DNA from: a bacterium
GTDB lineage: Bacteria > SM23-31
Assembly: GCA_028278455.1 (NCBI GenBank)
Contig: JANQEH010000011.1
Span: 1-32,315, forward strand
Length of the DNA stretch: 32,315 bases
Reading direction: 5' to 3'
How positions within the stretch are numbered: position 1 is the stretch's first letter; each line of letters starts with the position of its first letter. Both the position numbers and the translations under genes were made by a program. Below are positions 24,517 through 32,069 of this stretch, piece after piece. Under the pieces are notes generated by a model. It worked only from the letters and a program-made list of their open reading frames with translations, was not told the origin of the DNA and did no database searches.

Positions 24517-25407
24517 ATGCAGGTGATAATTGATCAATACTTGTGCCAGGCTTGTGGTATCTGCGGCGATGTATGCCCTCGACATATTCCTGAGACGCTC
24601 GTTAACGGTAATAAAAAATTAACTGCGATCTCGAAAAACAGAGCAGAGCTTTGTATGGAATGCGGTCATTGTGTTGCTGTTTGCCCCAATAATGCTATTA
24701 ATATTGAGAATCATAAAAAAGACGAATTTTTTTCGATAGATAGAATTGATATTAAGGAAGACCAGTTGCTCTCATTCCTGCAGCAACGCAGGTCGGTACG
24801 CAGATATAAAAACAGGAAAGTGCCAAGGGAAATAATCGATAGAATAATTGATGCAGTTCATTCTTCACCAACAGGTACAGGACGGATGTTGACAGGAATT
24901 ACCATTATTGATAATTTTGAAAAGATCAAAAAGCTTTCAGAGCTATTGTATGATGCTTATGAAAAACTCGGTAAAACCCTGAGGAATCCGGTTGCACGTC
25001 TAATGATCAGGAAGAAAAAAGGTAAAAATAAACTTTTGACACTCCAGAATTTTGTGATGCCGGGCATGGAATGGTACATCAAATGGTACAGGGAGGGAAA
25101 AAGTAATGAGATTATCCGTGACTGTCCTGCATTGATTTTATTTAACAGTCCAATAAACGAACCTGTAGGCGCTGAGAATTGTCTTGTTGCAGCATTCCAC
25201 GCTGTATTGATGGCCAGAGTATTGAATATCGGGACCTGTTTCAATGATCTGATACCTCCGATGTGCAACAGAGTGCAGGAAATAAGAGATTTGATTGGAC
25301 TTTCCGAAGACCGTGAAGTATATGCTGGTATAACTTTGGGATATCCAAAATATAATTTTAAAAGGACAATACCAAGGAAGCTTGCTGAGGTAAAGTATCT
25401 TGATTAA
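24517..25407 (+). CDS. ferredoxin-nitroreductase fusion
   Basis: The N-terminus carries two 4Fe-4S motifs: Cys 10, 13, 16, 20 and Cys 46, 49, 52, 56, each CxxCxxCxxxCP. From about residue 85 it is a nitroreductase-type flavoprotein (FLQQRRSVRRYKNRKVPREIIDRIID, AVHSSPTGTG, and later CLVAAFHAVLMARVLNIGTC). Ferredoxin-fused nitroreductases of about 290 residues take electrons from low-potential carriers and reduce FMN-bound substrates; the natural substrate is unknown here. It is the last gene of the sigma-54 operon, four bases after the DGC gene. Together with the SDR it suggests chemical modification of whatever the pump moves, which is inference. Confidence 0.93.
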   Translation: MQVIIDQYLCQACGICGDVCPRHIPETLVNGNKKLTAISKNRAELCMECGHCVAVCPNNAINIENHKKDEFFSIDRIDIKEDQLLSFLQQRRSVRRYKNRKVPREIIDRIIDAVHSSPTGTGRMLTGITIIDNFEKIKKLSELLYDAYEKLGKTLRNPVARLMIRKKKGKNKLLTLQNFVMPGMEWYIKWYREGKSNEIIRDCPALILFNSPINEPVGAENCLVAAFHAVLMARVLNIGTCFNDLIPPMCNRVQEIRDLIGLSEDREVYAGITLGYPKYNFKRTIPRKLAEVKYLD

Positions 25408-26038
25408 TTTGAATGCTATGAAAATGTAATATATTTTGAATTACCGCATATAGTATGTGTGCAGTTTTTCCTTGTACATTGCATAAGATGGGATCAGGTC
25501 ATGAAATACTGTATTTCTTATGTTTCAAGACCTGTTCCGTAAGACTACAATGGATTACAGCGGCTGATGGTGGACACGGCGGGAGTCGATTCCTCCTTAT
25601 TTAGACGCCACAACCTCAATAATTACAGCAAAATACAAGCTTTTGATAAAATTGCGAATGCGACAGGATACGGCAGAAAGTGCCATTCAGTGGGTAACAT
25701 CTAGATGTTTCAAGTCGGTATGTATTCATTCAAATTGCATTCTTTTTTTACCTGTTTTACGAGTTCATATCAAGCTCAGGAGAACAACACCAAACCATAG
25801 TAACGATTTAATACAATTATAGGTTTTTGCGCAAAAAGAATATTCTTCTATTACTGGATTGTCAGTGCTATTGTTGACAAGACTGTAATACTGTATGGTA
25901 AACCTTCTCAGGAAATGAATCCGTATAACCGATTTTGTACTTGAAACTCCTTAATAATTTCTGTAATATTTTATAGATATTAATCATCTTAATCTACTTA
26001 ACTACAGTGATAATACATATTTAATTGGAGAATAGAGC
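25408..26038. other. 631-base gap with a dispersed repeat, no gene
   Basis: No gene was found. Most of it is taken by repeat copy 1 (25527-25704). The last 300 bases are AT-rich and end in GGAGA before the next gene. No intrinsic terminator for the upstream operon was recognised. Confidence 0.5.
25527..25704 (+). repeat. dispersed repeat copy 1
   Basis: The block AAGACCTG..., ACTACAATGGATTACAGCGG and GGTGGACACGGCGGGAGTCG is shared with copies at 28089, 29808 and 31502. Read on the - strand the core is CGACTCCCGCCGTGTCCACC followed by A, which resembles the T-arm and CCA end of a tRNA or tmRNA. A second core-like segment, GGATACGGCAGAAAGTGCC, starts near 25667 and is followed by ATTCAGTGGGTAACATCTAG, which returns in copy 2. 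The 95 bases between the two core segments are absent from copy 2. Confidence 0.7.
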
Positions 26039-26848
26039 ATGGAAAGTAAAATTGTAAAAAATTTGAAACCGGAATATGAACCTGTGGCTGTAGTCTGGAG
26101 TGATACATTGCCGGAAAATACTCTGCAGTTTAAAAGCGGAAAGTACGGCTGTATCCTTAATCTCTTTGCGGAAGCGGCCCGGCGTGGAAAGATCGCGGGA
26201 GGCAGTCGTGATACTATCAGATGCTCGGGGGGGCGTGCAGCTCTCGGTTTTGAAACCGATTTCAGTGAATCAGATGAAAAACTCGACCATTTCTCAGCTT
26301 TGTTCAGTAAGGGGCTAAGATCCGCACGCTATCAGGAGGCATATAGGGCCAATATAAATACTGTTAGGGAGACATGGCAAGATATGTTTGAATATGGTGA
26401 GCGCAGACACTGCAGTGCTGAATTAGCAGAAGAGTGGATCCTTAAAGGAATGCCTCGATATGACATTCCCAACGAATACGTTTTATTTAAACCTTTCAGC
26501 AGCACTGATTCGGAAGATAATATACGTGCAGTCATCTTTTCAGTGAATCCTGTTGAACTTTCGTGCCTAGTTACATTTGCAGGATCAGTAATGCATGGAA
26601 CAGACTCTGTTCAGGTTCCCCAGGGAGCAGATTGCTTTAGCATTGGAGCATTCGCTTATGACCAGGCAGACAAGCCTGAACCAAAACCTGTACTGGGTAT
26701 GCTCGGTGCGGACGGGCGGGAAGTTATGCGCAAAAAGTTCAGGGATGATACCCTGACGCTAACTATACCGGCACCACTTTTTAAGCATTTGGAAGAGGAG
26801 GCAGAAGACAGCATTTTCCAGATTCCATCATGGCAAAAGATATTGTAA
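26039..26848 (+). CDS. DUF169-family protein
   Basis: The 269-residue product matches the DUF169 (COG2043) pattern: EPVAVVWSDTLPE near the start, then KYGCILNLFAEAARRGK with Cys 38 and DTIRCSGGRAALGF with Cys 62. The second half contains YVLFKPFS, VIFSVNPVELSCLVTFAG and a C-terminal LTIPAPLFKHLEEE. The two conserved-looking Cys residues may bind metal or a cofactor, but the family's function is not established. There is no signal peptide. It is transcribed alone, with GGAGA before the ATG. Confidence 0.85.
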   Translation: MESKIVKNLKPEYEPVAVVWSDTLPENTLQFKSGKYGCILNLFAEAARRGKIAGGSRDTIRCSGGRAALGFETDFSESDEKLDHFSALFSKGLRSARYQEAYRANINTVRETWQDMFEYGERRHCSAELAEEWILKGMPRYDIPNEYVLFKPFSSTDSEDNIRAVIFSVNPVELSCLVTFAGSVMHGTDSVQVPQGADCFSIGAFAYDQADKPEPKPVLGMLGADGREVMRKKFRDDTLTLTIPAPLFKHLEEEAEDSIFQIPSWQKIL

Positions 26849-27149
26849 CAAATACCTATAATATATATCATTACAACAAATGCATAATATAAATGATTAT
26901 GAAAAACAGGAGACTACAAAATAGCTCCTGCCAGGTGGGACAATTCAAGTAGTAATAAATCAGAAACTTAGCTAAAATGGTATAATTCATAATTACTGTA
27001 ACATGTTATATAAAAACAAATTACAGCTACTATTAATCGTAGAGACGGACAGGTTAAAATACAGAACTTTGCAACAATTGTTAATATTAATAACTCAGAG
27101 TTAGCAACAACTTAACTAAAGTAGTCTATCTAAGGGTATCAAATAGTAA
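26849..27149. other. gap between convergent genes, no gene
   Basis: This 301-base AT-rich stretch lies between two stops. It has a CAGGAG/CTCCTG inverted repeat at 26907-26930 with a 12-base loop and no T-run. Nothing else could be assigned. Confidence 0.45.
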
Positions 27150-28019
27150 CTATAAAGAATAAAATTTGTTTACAATCAATGGGCAATATTCTTCATTTTC
27201 ATTTGAAATGATTTCTTCCCCTAATTTTGCCTCGATACATAATTCAGGTATATCATCTTCATCAAATATTATCTGAAATGGCTGTCTTTCTAATGAAGCT
27301 TTTATCAAATCTGCCTGTTTCTCAGGAATGGATAACAAAAGTTGCCTATAACGTGTCTCGTCAAAATCAAATGATGTTGCTAAGTCATCTTCCCCAAATC
27401 CTATATTGACAAAAGCTGTATATAATCCTTCTTCGACCTTTGCTATCGTTGGAATTCCCATTGGTATGAAATAGATAATAAAATTTGGTTCATATCCTAA
27501 TTTTAACCAAGTAATGCCAAAATCTTGTTTAAAATCAAAAATATAAGGTTTTTGAAATGCAATTGGACTAAGTAACCTTTCAATTTCTCTAAATTCATTA
27601 CTTAATTCACTCATTTCGATTGAGATTATAGGATCTTTTTTTGAAACATCAAATATTACTATTTGCCTACCATTACACAAAGAATACCGCTTTGCCCGAA
27701 CTTCTGGATGAATCGCATAACTGAATGCCTGTTCTGGATTCTTCCCTGAGTGAATATTTTCATTTGGAGCTTTTGCATCTAATATCCATTTATTTTCATC
27801 ATCAACAACTAATAAATAGTCAGGGAAAATGTTCACTTTGTATTTCTTAGAACCAATGTAAATATAAGGATGGGTTAAAGCTTTACCACGTACTATCTTA
27901 TGGAATCCACTTGCTGTATATCCTAATTTCTTAAGCAATGGTACGATTAATTCTTCTCGTACAGAATCTTCCTTGAAATCTGGATCATCAAGTAAACTGA
28001 AATCAAAATCATCAAACAA
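27150..28019 (-). CDS. solitary type I restriction R-like N-terminal nuclease domain
   Basis: The N-terminal half resembles the HsdR N-terminal domain. After SVREELIVPLLKKLGY (19-34) come FPDYLLVVDDENKWILDAKAP, with Asp 67 and the Asp81-Ala-Lys83 pair fitting a PD-(D/E)xK nuclease core, and NPEQAFSYAIHPEVRAKRYSLCNG. The C-terminal 150 residues are acidic and unrecognised. A full HsdR is about 1000 residues with a helicase; there is no helicase, HsdM or HsdS here. Such orphans may be stand-alone nucleases or defence components, but activity is unproven. AAGGAG precedes the ATG. The gene is more AT-rich than the sigma-54 operon. Confidence 0.8.
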   Translation of the reverse strand: MFDDFDFSLLDDPDFKEDSVREELIVPLLKKLGYTASGFHKIVRGKALTHPYIYIGSKKYKVNIFPDYLLVVDDENKWILDAKAPNENIHSGKNPEQAFSYAIHPEVRAKRYSLCNGRQIVIFDVSKKDPIISIEMSELSNEFREIERLLSPIAFQKPYIFDFKQDFGITWLKLGYEPNFIIYFIPMGIPTIAKVEEGLYTAFVNIGFGEDDLATSFDFDETRYRQLLLSIPEKQADLIKASLERQPFQIIFDEDDIPELCIEAKLGEEIISNENEEYCPLIVNKFYSL

Positions 28020-28088
28020 ACTTTTCTCCTTGTTTAATTAATAGGAATTGTAGGGTTATGAATTGCTTTGCCACATCCCTTATACTAC

Positions 28089-28172
28089 AAGACCTGATCC
28101 CATGATATGCTATGGATTGCAGCGGCGGATGGCGGAGACGGCAGAAATTGCCATTCAGTAGGTAACATTTAG
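28089..28172 (+). repeat. dispersed repeat copy 2
   Basis: It shares AAGACCTG, TATGGATTGCAGCGGCGG and GGCGGAGACGGCAGAAATTG with copy 1, then CCATTCAGTAGGTAACATTTAG. It lacks the 95 bases that separate the two core segments in copy 1. It ends two bases short of the stop of the PD40 gene. Confidence 0.7.
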
Positions 28173-28173
28173 G

Positions 28174-29115
28174 CTATCTAATTTTATCCGGCTTTAATCC
28201 ATCAATGACCTTTGCATCAATCCAGTAAATATGTCCCCTACCATTTATTACCCGGGTAAAGAAAAAGTACTTCATGTCCGGAGACATTATGGGACAATAT
28301 TCATGAGCAGCAGTATTAATAATTCTTCCCATATTTATCCCTTCGGCCCAGTTATTATTCTCATCCTTAAAACTAATAAATATATCCCCATATCCATAAG
28401 AATCCGGCCTGCCACTGACCTTGTAAATGATATACTCCTCTCCGGGACTTACAAAGACATCACTTTCATCATACTCTGTATTGATCGTTTCACCTATGTT
28501 CTCAGGCTCTGAGTAAACTCCATTAGCAAATTCCGATCTGTATATATCCCGCCTGCCATAGCCATTTTCATATTCTGCAGTAAAATACAATGTCATATCA
28601 CCTGAAACTGCAGGATAAAACTCACTTACCTCGGTATTGACATTTCCCCCGGCATTGACCGGCTCTGTCCATTTTTTACCGGATCTTTCAATGTACCAGA
28701 CGTTCAAATCAGTTTCTTTGTCATTGCTTGTTTCAGGCCTGTCGGAAACAAAGAATAAATACCTTCCGTCATAAGAGAATATGGGATCCGCATCATTAAA
28801 TTCTCCGGAAAATGGTGCAGTTTCAGGGATTGTCCAATTACCATCTATACTGTATGAGTATTTTACTGTATACTGACCTGAATCAGATATGGACGAATAA
28901 TAAAACGCATTGCCATCCGGAGAAAAGGCTGCATTGAGGACAGCTTCCACCCCGGAGATAATCCCAGGTGCAAATACTTCGGGAGTCATCCCCGGTGGCT
29001 TTTGACCAAGATACTGTCCATGGAAATCCCGAATAAACTCTAATGATTCAGTATTATCATTTTTCGAACATGAAATAAAGAATAGCAGCAAAATTAAAAT
29101 TGTTAAATTTATCAT
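28174..29115 (-). CDS. PD40 beta-propeller lipoprotein, paralogue of the gene at 7860-8888
   Basis: A lipoprotein signal ends in FFISC (Cys 16). The mature protein begins with GQYLGQKPPGMTPEVFAPG, nearly the same as in the gene at 7860-8888. Blades follow: FSPDGNAFYYSS, FSYDGRYLFFVSDR, VSGDMTLYFTAEY, VSPGEEYIIYK and MSPDMKYFFFTR. It ends HIYWIDAKVIDGLKPD, again shared. No enzyme residues are visible; surface or periplasmic binding is likely. There is no clear ribosome site before the ATG. A decayed third member lies just upstream (29217-29590). Confidence 0.87.
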   Translation of the reverse strand: MINLTILILLLFFISCSKNDNTESLEFIRDFHGQYLGQKPPGMTPEVFAPGIISGVEAVLNAAFSPDGNAFYYSSISDSGQYTVKYSYSIDGNWTIPETAPFSGEFNDADPIFSYDGRYLFFVSDRPETSNDKETDLNVWYIERSGKKWTEPVNAGGNVNTEVSEFYPAVSGDMTLYFTAEYENGYGRRDIYRSEFANGVYSEPENIGETINTEYDESDVFVSPGEEYIIYKVSGRPDSYGYGDIFISFKDENNNWAEGINMGRIINTAAHEYCPIMSPDMKYFFFTRVINGRGHIYWIDAKVIDGLKPDKIR

Positions 29116-29140
29116 AATAAGATGGATTGGGATATTTTAT

Positions 29141-29179
29141 TTTGCTTACAGAATTACACGATCTTATCTTGTAAGCAAA
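29141..29179. repeat. 10-bp perfect inverted repeat upstream of the PD40 gene
   Basis: TTTGCTTACA (29141-29150) and TGTAAGCAAA (29170-29179) are perfect complements with a 19-base centre. The repeat is 25 bases before the start of the PD40 gene and 37 bases after the end of the pseudogene. No T-run follows on the - strand, so an operator or 5' leader hairpin is likelier than a terminator. Confidence 0.4.
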
Positions 29180-29216
29180 TTCTACTTTAATAAAGTATGA
29201 ATAATGAGGTTGATAT

Positions 29217-29590
29217 TCAATTGTTTTCTATTAAACTCTGTTTCAATTCTTCCGGTTTTATAGTCTCTAATATTCTTTCATCCACCAGAAAAAATCACTA
29301 TGGCCAGATCTGTCACTAGTAAAGAAGAAGTACTTTCCATCTGATGTGATAAATGATATCCTGTCAAAACCAGATGAATTGATTATTCCTCCCATATCTA
29401 CCGTTTATGTCTGGGTATGATTCTACTTCTCAAAAGCATTATAAAGATCATATTTGTCAAATCCTTCAAGAGATTTTGAATCGTAAATAAGATAGCTTTC
29501 ACCGGAGCAACATACAGATCGATTTCATAATTTTCTGTATTGATTACATTCCCAATATCTTCCACTTTAGTGTTATTCGTCAGAACAGTT
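29217..29590 (-). pseudogene. decayed PD40 lipoprotein (C-terminal part)
   Basis: On the - strand three pieces in different frames line up with the C-terminus of the neighbouring PD40 protein. VEDIGNVINTENYEIDLYVAP matches its PENIGETINTEYDESDVFVSP. SYLIYDSKSLEGFDKYDLYNAFEK follows after a frameshift. After stop codons comes MGGIINSSGFDRISFITSDG, then KYFFFTSDRSGHSDFFW. One more missing base is needed before VDERILETIKPEEL, which parallels IDAKVIDGLKPD. At least two frameshifts and two stops show it is inactive. The N-terminal two thirds are gone. Confidence 0.82.
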
Positions 29591-29807
29591 TACACTTTAT
29601 AGCTTAATAATTAAACGTTAGCTTTTATTGCGTATTAAAGATCTAGAAATCAAATGTACCTATCTGTGAAATGGAGGTTGTTTTAAAAAAGAAAATTATC
29701 AATTCGAGGAGCTTAAAATTTATATAACCGAAGTAGAAAAAACCACAATTTCGTAAAATAAAACAAATTGCTAAATTCGTTAAAAAACACTAATGCAGTA
29801 ACTCTTT

Positions 29808-30006
29808 AGACTACAATTGATTGCAGCGGCGGATGTTGGAGACCGCGGGACACGAATCCTCAAATAGTGGTTTTTATAACTCATTATAGCATAACAACTT
29901 GCACACTAATTCGTTGTCGGAATAGTATTTATTGTTTACCTGTCTTTTCCGTCATTTTCTTATGTTTTCCTCGCTATTTCTCAAAAATGCTCCCGAATTA
30001 CTTCCG
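29808..30006 (+). repeat. dispersed repeat copy 3
   Basis: The core AGACTACAATTGATTGCAGC, GGCGGATGTTGGAGACCGCG and GGACACGAATCCTC matches copies 1 and 2. About 100 bases later a second shared block begins (TTCGTTGTCGGAA..., then TTTTCCTCGCTATTTCTCAA and AATGCTCCC). It recurs in the same order after copy 4, so the mobile or duplicated unit is about 180-200 bases. Confidence 0.65.
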
Positions 30007-30045
30007 TAAAAAATGTTAATCATAAATTTGTCAGATAGAAATGGA

Positions 30046-31101
30046 TTAGTGATCGATTTGTGTAATTCTGAAATGATTAAGTACAAATAGTGCGTAATAA
30101 GTAAGCCATTTGCTCGGTTTTCCTTTTTCTTCCACATTCACCAGCATTTTATCGTTCAGAGAATTATCCATTATCCATTTTCCATCATGTGTCATCTTTT
30201 GCAAAATGACGTCTAATGGTTTCTGAAAACTTTTTTGCATCGGGATTTTCAGTAATGCAAGTGCATACAAGGCCTCGAGAATATCAGAATTATATGGTAA
30301 GGGAAATCCAAACTTGAGCCAACCTTTTTTTGGAATTCTTTCTCCAAGCCCCTGAACCTTGAGAAAATCTTTCCGCTGACCATGAATCCAATCCTTGACT
30401 TTCTGACCTTCAGGTAAGTCAACACGCTTAGGAGCTTTCTCCAATATTTTCTGCCACATTCTCTGTGTAGAAGGAACATAGATATGAATTTCATTATTAA
30501 TCAATTTGTTTACCATGAGTTTAACAGCTGTATTCTGAGCGTCTGTTCGCTTGTCAGCAGGGATATCAGCAAATAAAAGAAGGAGTTTCGGCTGCGCCAT
30601 ATAACAGTCAGAATACAGGCTGTTATTCATTTCATTGCATATAATACCCTTATCAGCAATAATTCGTTTTGCCAATGTTTCAATCTCTCTTGACACAACA
30701 GGATGATTATTATATCCAAGCCTATTAAGCGCAGACAGGATGGACGCGGTGAGACATTGAGCGCCGCTTTTTTTGATCCATTTCAGATTGTCCAGTATTT
30801 CATTAACTCCTCGTGCAATCCGAGGATCTTTCCCACCTGCCAGAAATTGACTCAAAAAGATAATTTGCCAATACTTGTTTTTATAATTCCATTCCCATTT
30901 CAAATTTTTATGCTCACCAAGGAATTTATCGGATTGCGAAAGAATTTCCTTTGATACAGTGTATTCTTTTATTTTAGGCCTGGTGTACAGGACGTTCGAA
31001 TCCGTTTCTGTTTTCTTAAGTAGATTTATTAACGACAGGTAACGTACAGGAGGATTATCATGCTCCAGAAGCCAATTGACGACTTCCTCACGAATTTTCA
31101 T
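30046..31101 (-). CDS. uncharacterised protein, probable alpha/alpha-toroid (prenyltransferase-like) fold
   Basis: The 351-residue product starts MKIREEVVNWLLEHDNPPVR and runs as paired helices, with WEWNYKNKYWQIIFLSQFLAGG, GAQCLTASILSALNRLGY and a final KWLTYYALFVLNHFR. This resembles proteins often labelled prenyltransferase/squalene-oxidase-repeat-like, in which helical pairs form a toroid. The DxDD cyclase motif was not seen, so a terpene cyclase activity is not supported. There is no signal peptide. The gene stands alone between repeat copies 3 and 4. Confidence 0.8.
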   Translation of the reverse strand: MKIREEVVNWLLEHDNPPVRYLSLINLLKKTETDSNVLYTRPKIKEYTVSKEILSQSDKFLGEHKNLKWEWNYKNKYWQIIFLSQFLAGGKDPRIARGVNEILDNLKWIKKSGAQCLTASILSALNRLGYNNHPVVSREIETLAKRIIADKGIICNEMNNSLYSDCYMAQPKLLLLFADIPADKRTDAQNTAVKLMVNKLINNEIHIYVPSTQRMWQKILEKAPKRVDLPEGQKVKDWIHGQRKDFLKVQGLGERIPKKGWLKFGFPLPYNSDILEALYALALLKIPMQKSFQKPLDVILQKMTHDGKWIMDNSLNDKMLVNVEEKGKPSKWLTYYALFVLNHFRITQIDH

Positions 31102-31501
31102 ATTTGTTTATTCTCTTTTTAGCAATTTCTTTAATATTGCACAAGTTACTGTATAAAAATATCTTGATATAGATTTTCAATATAAATAAACAAATATTTG
31201 TTGTCAAACACTGAAATAAATCGGCTCAATATACTTCCTGAAACACACTATATCTCAACGTCCAATTTCATAGGAGCTGAAAGTGGAAAATTTGGTTTTG
31301 CTAGTTAATTTTCCGATTAAGATTATTTTTACAACCGCTCTTCATGTTGTTCTTATTGAGATTGATCCGGATGCATATCGCATCGGACGAGCTGGCAAGA
31401 AAAAGTTGTATTAGCTGAAACCTGATCAGTCATTCCTGACTTCATTTCGTTTGGACTACACGTGTTTTCATAATATTTAGTCAGTATGCTTTTTCATATA
31501 A

Positions 31502-31684
31502 ACTACAGCTTAGTGGATACGGCGGGAGTTTAACCCAAAAAGATCGATTTTTATATTTTCTTGCGGGATACACCCTACCGCCTAAATCGTTATCAGAAGA
31601 GAATATAGCGTCTCCCTACGCTTTCCTTCCTTTTCCTCTGTTTTTCCCGTTTTTCTCCCAAAATGCTCTCCTTTTACTCCTGCG
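31502..31684 (+). repeat. dispersed repeat copy 4
   Basis: Core ACTACAGCTTAGTGGATACG followed by GCGGGAGTTTAACCC; on the - strand GGGTTAAACTCCCGCCGTAT then CCACTA, the copy closest to a tRNA or tmRNA T-arm and acceptor end. From 31585 it shares the pyrimidine-rich block of copy 3 (ATCGTTATCAGAA..., TTTTTCTCCCAAAATGCTC). Confidence 0.65.
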
Positions 31685-31741
31685 AGGCTTTAAAAATAAA
31701 AAGCAACTGTAACTTATTATAAGAAAAGAGTAAGGAGGATA

Positions 31742-31930
31742 ATGCGGATGGTTTATTTACCTGAACTTCCCAATTCTTCCCGGAAAAGTGGACACTTTTT
31801 GGACGCAATTGCGATAAAATATTATCCTGATCAGTACAGGTTTTACTTCCTTTGCGCAAATGTAATAATCTTTTCATTTGAGTGGTATTGTACACTTAAC
31901 ATAAGGTTTGCACTTTTTACACTCAGCTAA
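31742..31930 (+). CDS. possible small ORF of 62 codons
   Basis: A strong GGAGG lies 3 bases before ATG 31742 and 9 bases before a second in-frame ATG at 31748. The product (MRMVYLPELPNSSRKSGHFL...) has no recognised family and ends in a hydrophobic stretch. The other strand over its 3' end also has a coding-like frame, so at most one is real. Confidence 0.2.
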   Translation: MRMVYLPELPNSSRKSGHFLDAIAIKYYPDQYRFYFLCANVIIFSFEWYCTLNIRFALFTLS

Positions 31931-32069
31931 TGATTCTATAGTATGAAAATTCTCTGAGTCTCGTTTCAGAATCCATTTGTTTCCGTCTGATAGTATACCC
32001 CAGATTATTCATAAGGCCATATCTACGGTATCCCTTTCCAGTTTGTCAAACCAATATTCCTTATAGATA
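31874..32069 (-). pseudogene. possible gene remnant with one in-frame stop
   Basis: Directly after the AbgT-type gene the - strand reads SNIYKEYWFDKLERDTVDMA, then L, a TGA stop, and IIWGILSDGNKWILKRDSEN, FHTIESLAECKKCKPYVKC, ending at a TGA (31874-31876). Sixty-odd codons with a single stop and a Cys-rich tail suggest a decayed gene. No family was recognised, and chance cannot be excluded. Confidence 0.2.

Noticed and set aside
28105-28172. Short open frame through the repeat core (WIAAADGGDGRNCHSVGNI)
   Set aside because: The frame is partly shared by copies 1 and 2, but stops upstream and different frames in copies 3 and 4 make a conserved protein unlikely.
31355-31415. Coding-like + strand fragment (LIEIDPDAYRIGRAGKKKLY)
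   Set aside because: It is too short, has no start or ribosome site in frame, and matches no family I recognise.
31780-31805. AAAAGTGGACACTTTTT as a possible insertion-sequence end
   Set aside because: Some IS ends look similar, but no second end, target duplication or transposase was found nearby.
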